From Caulobacter segnis (GTDB lineage: Bacteria; Pseudomonadota; Alphaproteobacteria; Caulobacterales; Caulobacteraceae), in contig NZ_JARQWW010000003.1 of the NCBI RefSeq assembly GCF_029543125.1, positions 124,001 to 188,000 of the forward strand: a stretch of DNA of 64,000 bases, in the 5' to 3' direction. Numbering within the stretch: the first letter of the stretch is position 1; each line of letters opens with the position of its first letter. The translations under genes were made by a program, and so were the position numbers. The notes beneath the pieces were generated by a model. That model searched no databases. It saw nothing but the letters and a program-made list of their open reading frames with translations, and was not told the origin of the DNA. This document shows, in pieces, positions 36,191 to 44,021 of the stretch.

Positions 36191-36943
36191 ATGCGCCGGC
36201 AGGTCGAGCTGTTCTTCTGCGCGGTGCAGTTCCTGACCCGCCTGCCGACGCCCGCCCTGTCGCGGTTCGAGCCCGACTGGACCACCCGCAGCGCCCGCTG
36301 GTTTCCCCTGGTGGGCCAACTGGTCGGCGGCCTGTCGGCCCTGGTCCTGCTGGGCGCGGCGCATTTCTGGAACAGCTGGATCGCCGCCTTGCTTGCGGTC
36401 GGCGCGGGCGTGCTGATCACCGGCGCTTTCCACGAGGACGGTCTGGCTGACACCGCCGACGGCCTGGGCGGCGGCCAGACGCCGAAGCGCCGGCTGGAGA
36501 TCATGAAGGACAGCCGGGTGGGGACCTTTGGCGTGATCGCCCTGGTCCTCGTCCTCGGCCTGAAGATCGCCGCCCTGGCTTCGTTGGCTCCGGCCGCCGC
36601 CGCCGTCGCCCTGCTGGCCGCACACGGGGCGGGGCGGGGCGCCGCCGTCCTGACGATGCGCCTGTCGCCCTATGCCGGCGACGCCCTGGCCGCCAAGTGG
36701 AAGCCGGTCCCCGACGGCGTGCGCTGGGGCGAGGTGGTGCTGGCGCTCGCCATCGCCGTCTGGCCACTGTTTCTGTTGCCAACCCTCAATGTCGCCCTTG
36801 GCCTGGTCATCGGCGGCGCCCTGGTGCTGATCGTCGTCCTGCTCGCCCGCCGCCTGATCGGCGGCCACACGGGCGACATCCTTGGCGCCGTGGAACAGGT
36901 CTTCGAACTCGGCTTCCTGCTGGGTCTCGCCGCCGCGCTCTAG
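36191..36943 (+). CDS. cobS: adenosylcobinamide-GDP ribazoletransferase (cobalamin synthase)
   Basis: 250-residue integral membrane protein that joins alpha-ribazole and adenosylcobinamide-GDP. FLTRLPTP at the N-terminus and HEDGLADTADGLGGG with KRRLEIMKDSRVGTFG are diagnostic (metal-binding acids). It is the last gene of the riboswitch operon. Its stop overlaps the convergent 2H-like gene by 4 bases, so the operon ends here. Confidence 0.93.
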   Translation: MRRQVELFFCAVQFLTRLPTPALSRFEPDWTTRSARWFPLVGQLVGGLSALVLLGAAHFWNSWIAALLAVGAGVLITGAFHEDGLADTADGLGGGQTPKRRLEIMKDSRVGTFGVIALVLVLGLKIAALASLAPAAAAVALLAAHGAGRGAAVLTMRLSPYAGDALAAKWKPVPDGVRWGEVVLALAIAVWPLFLLPTLNVALGLVIGGALVLIVVLLARRLIGGHTGDILGAVEQVFELGFLLGLAAAL

Positions 36944-37317
36944 AACCGCGCCGGCGTCAGGGTGATGGGGATCGGCCGGTCCAGCGACTCCCAGCCCCGC
37001 TCAGCGATGACGTCGTTGCTCTCCACCGCCCGCCGTCCTTCCGCCAGGGACCAGGTGACGTGATAGAAGCCGCCGCCGGGCCGGTTGCTGGTCCCGTCGA
37101 TGCGCATGACCATGGCTTGCACGCCGCGTCGGTCGTCCGTCTTGCCTACGATCTCGCCCTTCACCGCCGTCGGCAGCGGGCTGTCGGGCGACGCGTCGGC
37201 CTTCAGGGTCACATGGTCGGCCACCGGATGCTCATAGGCCGGCGGAAACCGCAGCAGCAGCGCCTCGCGCTCTTCCCTGTCCAGTTTCCAGCCCGTCACG
37301 GTGGTCTTGTCCGTCAT
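36940..37317 (-). CDS. small protein with two HxT motifs, possibly 2H phosphoesterase-like
   Basis: 125 residues, soluble, no signal. Two H-hydrophobic-T-hydrophobic motifs are present: H35-V-T37-L in EHPVADHVTLK, and H86-V-T88-W in GGGFYHVTWS. This pairing is the signature of the 2H phosphoesterase superfamily (LigT, cyclic nucleotide phosphodiesterases), although the spacing of 51 residues is shorter than usual. I do not recognise a closer family. It is convergent with cobS and divergent from the ergothioneine fusion gene. If correct, it would act on RNA ends or cyclic nucleotides (inference). Confidence 0.55.
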   Translation of the reverse strand: MTDKTTVTGWKLDREEREALLLRFPPAYEHPVADHVTLKADASPDSPLPTAVKGEIVGKTDDRRGVQAMVMRIDGTSNRPGGGFYHVTWSLAEGRRAVESNDVIAERGWESLDRPIPITLTPARF

Positions 37318-37439
37318 CCTGGTCTCCTATGACGTGGCAAGTCATCGCGAGGCCGGATCGTTCCCGCCATCCTGATGACGGCTGCTGCCACTTTCTGGCG
37401 CGGCGGGGCGTAGCATCGTCCCTAACCAGGAGGCGAACC

Positions 37440-39707
37440 ATGGACGGGGAAGCAACCGACGGCAGGCTTGGCCGTTCAAACCGCATGACCCCGCTCGACG
37501 ACGCCGTCCGCCTCGCCGCCCATACGCCCGTGGGCGGAAGCGCGCTCGATCGCTACCTCAAGGTCCGCCGCGCCACCGAGGCTTTGGCCGCCCCGCTCAC
37601 CGCCGAGGACCAGTCCGCCCAGTCCATGCCGGACGCCAGTCCCGCCAAGTGGCACCTGGCGCACACCACCTGGTTCTTCGAGACCTTCATTCTCGCTGAG
37701 AAGGTTCCCGGCTATCGACAGTTCGACGAGCTCTACGCCTACCTCTTCAACTCCTATTACGAGGCGCTCGGCCCCCGTCAGCCGCGGCCGCAGCGGGGGC
37801 TTCTGACCCGTCCGGCGGCGTCGGAGATCATCGACTACCGCCGCCACGTGGACGCGGCCATGACGCGGCTTCTGCAGGATTTCGATCCCGCGCTCGAGCC
37901 GCTTCTGGCCCTCGGCTTGGCCCACGAGGAGCAGCATCAGGAACTGATGCTCATGGACGTGCTGCACCTGTTCTCCAACTCGCCCCTGGACCCCGCCTAT
38001 GCGCGCGGCAAGCTCGTGGGCGAGGGGGCGGCCGCGCCCCTGGACTTCGTCGCCTTCGAAGGCGGTCTGGTGGAGATCGGCCACGACGGCCGGGGCTTCG
38101 CCTTCGACAACGAGGGCCCGCGCCACAAGGTCTATCTGGAGCCCTTCGAGCTGGCCGACCGCGCCGTCACCAACGGCGAATGGCTGGCCTTCATGGACGA
38201 CGGCGGCTACCGGCGGCCGGAGTTCTGGCTGTCCGACGGCTGGGCCAAGGTGCAGGCCGAGGATTGGACCGCGCCGCTCTACTGGCGTCAGTCCGACGGC
38301 GGCTGGAAGGCCATGACCCTGCGCGGTCTCGCGCCCCTCGATCCCGCCGCGCCGGTGGTCCATGTCAGCTTCTACGAGGCCGCCGCCTACGCCGCCTGGG
38401 CCGGCGCACGCCTGCCCACCGAGGCGGAGTGGGAGCACGCCGCCGCCTCCGCCGGCCTCAACGGCGAGTTCCTTTCCTCCGGCGCCCTGAACCCGCGCCC
38501 GGCGCCGACGGGCCCGGGCCTGCGCCAGATGTTCGGCGATGTCTGGGAATGGACCGCCAGCGCCTATACGCCCTATCCCGGCTTCCAGCCCGGCCCCGGC
38601 GCGGTGGGCGAGTACAACGGCAAGTTCATGTCGGGCCAGATGGTCCTGCGCGGCGGCGCCTGCGTCACGCCGGACGGGCACGCCCGCGCCAGCTACCGCA
38701 ACTTCTACTATCCGCATCAGCGCTGGATGTTCTCCGGCCTGCGCCTGGCTCGCGACCCGCGTCGCAAGACCGCCCCGGCGCCGGAGCTGACCATCTTCGA
38801 ACGCGACGTGATCGCCGGCCTGTCCGCCTACCCGAAGACCCTGCCGCCGAAGTACTTCTACGACGCCGAGGGCTCCCGCCTGTTCGAGGAGATCTGCGAG
38901 ACGCCGGAATACTATCCGACCCGCACCGAGACGGCGCTGCTGAAGCAGATCGCGCCTGAACTGGCCGCCGCCGTTCCTGACCGGGCGGCCCTGGTGGAGT
39001 TCGGCAGCGGAGCCAGCCTGAAGACCCGGCTGCTGCTCGACGCCGCGCCCCACGTCGCCGCCTACGCGCCCATCGACATCAGCCCCACCGCCTTGGCCGA
39101 CGCGGCCGAGGCGATCCGCGCCGACTATCCGAACCTGCTGGTCGCGCCGCTGATGGACGACTTCACCACCGCCCTGCGTCTGCCGCCGTCCCTGGGCGAC
39201 CGGCCGCGCGTGGGCTTCTTCCCCGGCTCGACCATCGGCAATTTCACGCCGGACGAGGCGGCGGCCTTCCTGCGCGCCGCCCGCCGCCTGCTGGGCGACG
39301 GCTCGGCCTTCATCCTAGGCGCGGATCAGGTGAAGGACGAGGCGACCCTGGTGGCCGCCTATGACGACAGCGCCGGGGTCACCGCCGCCTTCAACAAGAA
39401 CGTTCTGGCCCGCATCAACCGCGAGGCTGACGGCGACTTCGACCTCGACGCCTTCGAACATCTGGCCCTCTGGAACGCCTTGGAGCAGCGCATGGAGATG
39501 CATCTGCTCAGCACGGGAAGCCAGGTCGCCCACGCCGCCGGCCGCGCCTTCCGCTTCGCCGCCGGCGAGACCATCCACACCGAAAACGCCTACAAGTTCA
39601 CCCCCGAACGCGTCGCCGACCTGGCGGCCCAAGGCGGCTGGCGCGTGGAACGCGAGTGGATCAGCCCGGCCCCGGCCTTCGGGGTGTTTCTGCTGACGGC
39701 GGTCTGA
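37440..39707 (+). CDS. egtBD: ergothioneine biosynthesis EgtB-EgtD fusion
   Basis: One open frame of 755 residues without stops encodes two enzymes. Residues about 15-435 are EgtB, the sulfoxide synthase: a DinB-like domain with H75 (WHLAH), H162 and H166 (HEEQH) as the iron ligands, then a formylglycine-generating-type domain with WEWTASAYTPY, VLRGGACVTP and FSGLRLAR. From about residue 450 comes EgtD, the histidine trimethyltransferase: KYFYDAEGSRLFEEI, EYYPTRTE, LVEFGSGASLKT and FPGSTIGNF. The ATG at 37440 has AGGAGG 7 bases upstream. It joins both key steps of ergothioneine synthesis in one chain; in fungal Egt1 the order is reversed (EgtD first). Confidence 0.92.
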   Translation: MDGEATDGRLGRSNRMTPLDDAVRLAAHTPVGGSALDRYLKVRRATEALAAPLTAEDQSAQSMPDASPAKWHLAHTTWFFETFILAEKVPGYRQFDELYAYLFNSYYEALGPRQPRPQRGLLTRPAASEIIDYRRHVDAAMTRLLQDFDPALEPLLALGLAHEEQHQELMLMDVLHLFSNSPLDPAYARGKLVGEGAAAPLDFVAFEGGLVEIGHDGRGFAFDNEGPRHKVYLEPFELADRAVTNGEWLAFMDDGGYRRPEFWLSDGWAKVQAEDWTAPLYWRQSDGGWKAMTLRGLAPLDPAAPVVHVSFYEAAAYAAWAGARLPTEAEWEHAAASAGLNGEFLSSGALNPRPAPTGPGLRQMFGDVWEWTASAYTPYPGFQPGPGAVGEYNGKFMSGQMVLRGGACVTPDGHARASYRNFYYPHQRWMFSGLRLARDPRRKTAPAPELTIFERDVIAGLSAYPKTLPPKYFYDAEGSRLFEEICETPEYYPTRTETALLKQIAPELAAAVPDRAALVEFGSGASLKTRLLLDAAPHVAAYAPIDISPTALADAAEAIRADYPNLLVAPLMDDFTTALRLPPSLGDRPRVGFFPGSTIGNFTPDEAAAFLRAARRLLGDGSAFILGADQVKDEATLVAAYDDSAGVTAAFNKNVLARINREADGDFDLDAFEHLALWNALEQRMEMHLLSTGSQVAHAAGRAFRFAAGETIHTENAYKFTPERVADLAAQGGWRVEREWISPAPAFGVFLLTAV

Positions 39708-39724
39708 GGCGCTGGCCTCAGACC
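39701..39724. terminator. perfect hairpin containing both convergent stop codons
   Basis: GGTCTGAGGC and GCCTCAGACC pair over 10 bases around GCTG. The left arm holds the egtBD TGA and the right arm holds the GH130 stop. It can fold in both orientations but has no T-run on either side, so it is a candidate bidirectional terminator or processing hairpin rather than a certain one. Confidence 0.5.
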
Positions 39725-40989
39725 ATCTCGCCCAGCAACTCGTCCAGCTTGATCAGGGCGAAGCCTACCGAGCTGTCGGCCACGCCGTAAGGCATGAACA
39801 GCATGCCGTTATTGGCCAGCGCGCCGCAGGTGTAGACCACGTTCGGCACATAGCCCTCGCGGTCCTCGTCGGCGGGCGACAGCAGGGGGCCGGGCAGGCG
39901 GCCGATGATCTTGCTGGGGTCCTTCTTGTCCAGCAGCACCGCCCCGATGGCGTACTTGCGCATGGCCCCGACCCCGTGGGTCAGCAGCAGCCAGCCCTCG
40001 TCCAGCTCGATGGGCGAGCCGCAGTTGCCGATCTGGACCAGCTCCCACGGATCGCGGGGCTTCATCAGCAGCTCGCCTTCGCCCCACTCCAGCAGGTCTT
40101 CGGACCTCAGCAGGAAGACGTTCTCGCCGTCCTGCCGGCCGATCATCATGTACTGGCCGTCCACCTTGCGCGGGAACAGGGCCATGCCCTTGTTGCGTGA
40201 CGCCGGGCCGCGCATGGGCTCCATGCGGAAGGTGCGGAAGTCGTCCGTGCTCATCAGCTCCGAGCCGATGGCCTTACCGCTATAGGCCGTATAGGTGCCC
40301 AGGTAGCGCGCCGTGCTGGCGTCGTCGTCCAGGAAGCGGACCAGGCGCATGTCCTCCAGCCCGCCGGCCTGGGCCGGGGTGAAGGGGAAGATCACCGTGC
40401 CGGAAAGCGAGGCGTCGGGATGCCGCTCGGCCGTGACCGGGCAGGACTCCACATCGGGACCGCACGGCTTGTCCCAGCTCACGGCCGTGGCGAACGGCGG
40501 CTCGGGCATCAGGTCCATGCGCCCGTCGTGAGTCAGGATGCCTTCGCGGAAGGCGATGGACGAGATGTGCCCTTCGCCCACCGCCCGCAGGGACATGATG
40601 AAACGCACGCTGCCCGGCGTCAGGCCGGACTGGTCCACGTGCGCGACCACCGACGGGTTCATCAGCGCCGCCGCCGAGTAGGAGTACTCGTGGCAGAAAT
40701 AGGCGCCGACCAACTGGCGCTGCTGGTCCGACAGGCCGTTCTTGATCCCCAGCTCCGCCGCCACCTGTTCATAGCGTTTCAGGAAGATGCGGCGGGTCTG
40801 CCAGTGGCGGGACTCGAAGTCCCGGCCGACGATGGCCAGCTCGGCCTGGCAGGTGCGCATGTCCATGGCCTGCACGGCGGTGAAGATGCGCTGCATCCGG
40901 CCGCTGGCCGAAGGCAGTTGGAAGGGACGGATCACGACGCGCGTCGCGTCCGCCTGCAGCCTGTGAGGCAGGTGATGAATCTTCGGCAT
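39718..40989 (-). CDS. GH130-type glycosidase/phosphorylase
   Basis: 423 residues, five-bladed propeller. GLEDMRLVRF corresponds to the catalytic Asp motif of GH130 (EDPR-like). QIGNCGSPIELDEGWLLLTHGVG and LLSPADEDREGYVPNVVYTCGALANNG are also characteristic. Members of this family are phosphorylases or hydrolases acting on beta-mannosides. Neither the substrate nor the activity class can be read here. There is no signal peptide, so it is cytoplasmic. It lies 26 bases downstream of a glycosyltransferase gene, in what looks like one operon. Confidence 0.85.
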   Translation of the reverse strand: MPKIHHLPHRLQADATRVVIRPFQLPSASGRMQRIFTAVQAMDMRTCQAELAIVGRDFESRHWQTRRIFLKRYEQVAAELGIKNGLSDQQRQLVGAYFCHEYSYSAAALMNPSVVAHVDQSGLTPGSVRFIMSLRAVGEGHISSIAFREGILTHDGRMDLMPEPPFATAVSWDKPCGPDVESCPVTAERHPDASLSGTVIFPFTPAQAGGLEDMRLVRFLDDDASTARYLGTYTAYSGKAIGSELMSTDDFRTFRMEPMRGPASRNKGMALFPRKVDGQYMMIGRQDGENVFLLRSEDLLEWGEGELLMKPRDPWELVQIGNCGSPIELDEGWLLLTHGVGAMRKYAIGAVLLDKKDPSKIIGRLPGPLLSPADEDREGYVPNVVYTCGALANNGMLFMPYGVADSSVGFALIKLDELLGEMV

Positions 40990-41015
40990 TTACTGAAGCT
41001 AACGCGCCTTGCGGG

Positions 41016-43343
41016 TCAGTGTCGAACGGCCAGCGGGGTGGAGACGCTGTGGCGGGCGAGAAGGCTGTGCATGGCGCAGGTCGACATCTGGAAGGCCAGC
41101 ACCGATTCAGCGCCCTGGTTCAGGTTCGGCCCTTGAGGGCTGAGGCCGTCCAGGCACGAGCCGTCCTCATCCCGGGCCATCCGCACGCCCAGGTCGTTGG
41201 CGCCGAGGTACCAGTCATAGGCCCGGCGCGCCTCGTTGACCCAGCGCTGCTCCCCCGCCGCCTCGAAGGCCGCGGCGCAGGCGTCGATGGTGGCGGCGGC
41301 CTCCAGCGGCTGCTGGTCGAAAGCCGACGGGCGGGCGTGATGGACGCCGAAGCTGTGGGTGCCCACCGGGCGGAAACAGCCGTCCGGCGCCGACTGGATC
41401 TCGCAAAGCCAAGCCAGACCCTTGAGGCCGATCTGGATATAGCGGTCCTCCTCCAGCGCCATGCCGGCGCGCAGCAGGGCCTCAGGCAGGCGGGCGTTGT
41501 CATAGGATAGGAAAGGCTCGAACCACGTCCAGTCCGCGGTGGCATGGGTTTCGAACAGCTCGGCCAGATGGTCGGCGTGCTTGCGCAGCAGCCGCTCCGC
41601 CGTCGCGCTCTCGACGCCGCATCGGACCAGCGAGGCCAGGCCGAGGATCGCGAAGGCCGAGGTGCGGGCCGCCAGGATGCCCTCGAACGACGGCAGGACA
41701 TTGCGGACCAATCCTTCCGCCCAATGGCGCAGGTCGGGGATCGGCGCGTTCTCCGCCGTGGCCCCGATGGCCCATAGCGCGCGGGCCCCGCTGTCCGACG
41801 ATCCCTCGGCCTCCAGCCAGGTGCGCTCATAGGACATGAAGTTGCGGAACCGCCCCACATCGGCGTTCCAGGCGTACTGGACGAACGAGGCGTACACCCA
41901 GGCCAAGCGCTGCGGACGCTCGTCGCGCGGGCTCAGCGCCTTCAACTGGGTCGCCAGGATCAGGCCGCGGGCATTGTCGTCGATGCAGTAGCCATGGCGG
42001 CGGTCCGGCACGCCGTACAGGCTGTGCTGGAAGATGCCGCAGGCGTCGGTCAGGCGCTCCACCGCGTCCAGCTTCGGCGCCGGCAGGCGGGCGCGGCTTT
42101 CCTGGCTCATGTCGATCACCCGGGCGGTCTGCGCATCCTTGAAGGTCGATACATAGTCCTTGGCCACGGCCGACCAGATGGTCCGCCGTCCCTTGGCGTA
42201 GGCGCGGGCCTGCAGCCCGGCTTGGCGCTCGGGATCATCCAGCAGCCCGTTCACCGCCGCCGCCAGCGCTTCGACGTCTCCGAACGGAGCCAGCACGCCC
42301 GTCCCGTCATTCAGCAGCTCATGCGCGTGCCAGTAGGGGGTGGAGACCACCGCCTTGCCCATGGCCACGGCGTAGGACAGCGTGCCCGAGGTGATCTGCG
42401 CCTCGGCCAGATAGGGCGTCACATAGATGTCCGCCGCCTGCAGCCGGTCCAGCAGGGCTGGGGTGTCCATGTACTCATTGATGAAGGCCAGGTTCCGCCG
42501 CACGCCGAGCGAGGTGGCCAGCTCCGCCAACTGCTCACGATAGGCCTCGCCTTCGCGGGCGATCAGGTGCGGATGGGTGGCCCCGATGATGGTGTAGATG
42601 ACGTCCGGGTGCCGCTCGACGATGGCGGGCAGGGCGCGGATCATCACCTCCAACCCCTTGTTCGGCGACAGCAGGCCGAAGGTCATCAGCACCTTGCGTC
42701 CCTCCAGCCCGAAGGCGGCCTTGCCGGTGTCCGGCTCGACCAGCGGGCGGTCCGGCGCGCCGTGAGGAATGACGGCGATCTTGTCGCCCGGCACGCTGTA
42801 CACCCGGCGCAGGATCTCCTTGCCCTTCTCGGCCATGACCAGCAGGCGCGAGGCGCGCTGGATAAGGCCGCGCATCACCCGGCGCTGGTCGGCGTTGGGG
42901 TTGGTCAGGACGGTGTGCAGGGTGACGACCACCGGCGCGCGCACGGCCGACAGCACGCGCAGGATGTCCTCGCCGGCCGGGCCGCCGAAGATGCCGAACT
43001 CATGCTGCAGGTTGATCAGGTCCGCGCCGCTCTCGTTGATGCGGCGCGCGGCTTCGGCGTAATCGCCGAACTGCTGCTGACGGATGGAGAACTTGACGGG
43101 ACCGCCGAAGTCATACGGCCCGTTGCCGTCGTCCATCGCATAGACGTCGCAGGCGAGGTCAGGGAAGGACGCCGTCAGGGCGTCGTGGACGTCGGCTGTG
43201 AAGGTTGCGATGCCGCATCGGCGTGGGGGGAAGTTGCCGATCAGCGCCACGCGCTTCAGGTCGGCGCCAGCCGACACGGGAGTGGACAGTTCGGTCGCAT
43301 CGCTTTGATCGACCTGGCCGAGTGAAGCCAACGTCAAGTCCAT
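41016..43343 (-). CDS. two-domain glycosyltransferase: GT4 plus C-terminal (alpha/alpha) toroid-like region
   Basis: 775 residues. The first about 400 are a GT-B enzyme of the GT4 type: IGNFPPRRCGIATFT (N-terminal nucleotide fold), LQHEFGIFGG, GLLSPNKGLEVMIRALP and the C-terminal ETSGTLSYAVAMGKAVVST-like E/S-containing segment (AEAQITSGTLSYA). The last about 350 residues are helical, with YCIDDNARGLILATQ and TWFEPFLSYDNARLPEAL, resembling (alpha/alpha)6 toroid enzymes of sugar metabolism. The catalytic Glu of the GT is visible in AEAQITSG. The gene pairs with a GH130 protein; together they suggest making and reworking a mannose-containing or similar glycan (inference). Confidence 0.8.
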   Translation of the reverse strand: MDLTLASLGQVDQSDATELSTPVSAGADLKRVALIGNFPPRRCGIATFTADVHDALTASFPDLACDVYAMDDGNGPYDFGGPVKFSIRQQQFGDYAEAARRINESGADLINLQHEFGIFGGPAGEDILRVLSAVRAPVVVTLHTVLTNPNADQRRVMRGLIQRASRLLVMAEKGKEILRRVYSVPGDKIAVIPHGAPDRPLVEPDTGKAAFGLEGRKVLMTFGLLSPNKGLEVMIRALPAIVERHPDVIYTIIGATHPHLIAREGEAYREQLAELATSLGVRRNLAFINEYMDTPALLDRLQAADIYVTPYLAEAQITSGTLSYAVAMGKAVVSTPYWHAHELLNDGTGVLAPFGDVEALAAAVNGLLDDPERQAGLQARAYAKGRRTIWSAVAKDYVSTFKDAQTARVIDMSQESRARLPAPKLDAVERLTDACGIFQHSLYGVPDRRHGYCIDDNARGLILATQLKALSPRDERPQRLAWVYASFVQYAWNADVGRFRNFMSYERTWLEAEGSSDSGARALWAIGATAENAPIPDLRHWAEGLVRNVLPSFEGILAARTSAFAILGLASLVRCGVESATAERLLRKHADHLAELFETHATADWTWFEPFLSYDNARLPEALLRAGMALEEDRYIQIGLKGLAWLCEIQSAPDGCFRPVGTHSFGVHHARPSAFDQQPLEAAATIDACAAAFEAAGEQRWVNEARRAYDWYLGANDLGVRMARDEDGSCLDGLSPQGPNLNQGAESVLAFQMSTCAMHSLLARHSVSTPLAVRH

Positions 43344-43450
43344 GATAATCCGCCCTAGAGGTGCTGCCGGTCATGCCGGTTCGATTGCTGCAACGCGCAA
43401 AAGGCGGTTTGGGATGCGGCCGAAAATAAGCCGATCTCGCTTCCGGGACA

Positions 43451-43471
43451 GGCGCCGCTTTCTGCGGCGCC
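43451..43471. repeat. 8-base perfect inverted repeat in intergenic gap
   Basis: GGCGCCGC and GCGGCGCC flank TTTCT in the 147-base gap between the GT4 start and the stress-protein stop at 43491. It could fold as a terminator for the minus-strand stress gene, but no T-run follows on either strand. The rest of the gap shows no ORF. Confidence 0.35.
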
Positions 43472-43490
43472 GGCGCCCGGTTCACGGCAG

Positions 43491-43709
43491 CTAGATTTCG
43501 CCCGACCGATTTGGACGGCCGCCGCCGCGCGATGAGGAGCCGCCCTTGCGGCCGGCGTTGGCCGCCAGATCGCGATCCTTGGCGAAGCTGCGCTTTTCGC
43601 TGGGAACGCTGGCGCCGCCCTTGCGGGCGATTTCACGGCGGCGTTCGGGATCCATGGCGGCGAAGCCACGGCGGCCGCGGGTGGTCGTCCGGTTGGAGTC
43701 GAGGTCCAT
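43491..43709 (-). CDS. KGG-domain stress-induced small protein
   Basis: 72 residues, highly charged and low in hydrophobics. GFAAMDPERRREIARKGGASVPSEKR followed by DRDLAANAGRKGG is the KGG/con-10 (YciG-like) pattern of desiccation and general stress proteins. AAGGAG precedes the ATG at normal spacing. It lies 11 bases downstream of the small Pro-rich gene, so they may share a transcript. Probably induced by the general stress response (family inference). Confidence 0.75.
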   Translation of the reverse strand: MDLDSNRTTTRGRRGFAAMDPERRREIARKGGASVPSEKRSFAKDRDLAANAGRKGGSSSRGGGRPNRSGEI

Positions 43710-43720
43710 GGTCTGCTCCT

Positions 43721-43879
43721 TCAGTAAAGCCTCGAGATGACCGATCCGGCGAAAGGCGTGCCGTCTCCGGGCGGGTTCGGCGTCGGATCGAGAGGCGGAG
43801 CCTCGTCCGGAACCTGACCCGGCTCGTACTCGGGAGCCGGCGGCTCGGGAGTCGGAGGCGGGCTGTTCGGGTCGGTCAT
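43721..43879 (-). CDS. small proline-rich protein, 52 residues
   Basis: Frame from the ATG at 43879: MTDPNSPPPTPEPPAPEYEP, then PGQVPDEAPPLDPTPNPPGDG and FAGSVISRLY. It is almost one third proline with acidic residues, so intrinsically disordered. The start context is weak (GGAC about 10 bases upstream). The reading frame and codon use are consistent with a gene in the same direction as the KGG protein. Function unknown; a small acidic disordered stress protein is possible. Confidence 0.4.
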   Translation of the reverse strand: MTDPNSPPPTPEPPAPEYEPGQVPDEAPPLDPTPNPPGDGTPFAGSVISRLY

Positions 43880-43949
43880 CACGGTTTCAGTCCAGTTGGT
43901 CTGTGGAGCTAAACCGGTGAAGTCGGATTGGGTTCACCCGAAAACGCAA

Positions 43950-43985
43950 CAAAGCGCGCCGGATCAAGCAGACCGGCGCGCTTTG
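43950..43985 (-). terminator. strong GC-rich hairpin, probable terminator of the EF-hand gene
   Basis: CAAAGCGCGCCGG and CCGGCGCGCTTTG form a perfect 13-base-pair stem around ATCAAGCAGA. On the minus strand it follows the EF-hand stop at 44022 and ends in TTTGTTGCGTTTT. It can also work in the plus direction. Confidence 0.7.
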
Positions 43986-44021
43986 TCAGTAGTTCCCATG
44001 ATGTCGGCCGGTTAGGGAACT

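Noticed and set aside
36184..36504. 106-residue frame inside cobS on the minus strand
   Set aside because: Antisense shadow of cobS with serine/proline-rich composition.
37329..37439. Upstream extension of the egtBD frame
   Set aside because: No ribosome site and no similarity; the AGGAGG placed 7 bases before 37440 marks the true start.
43511..43912. 133-residue plus-strand frame opposite the KGG gene
   Set aside because: Arg-rich antisense shadow; the minus strand carries a KGG domain with a good ribosome site.
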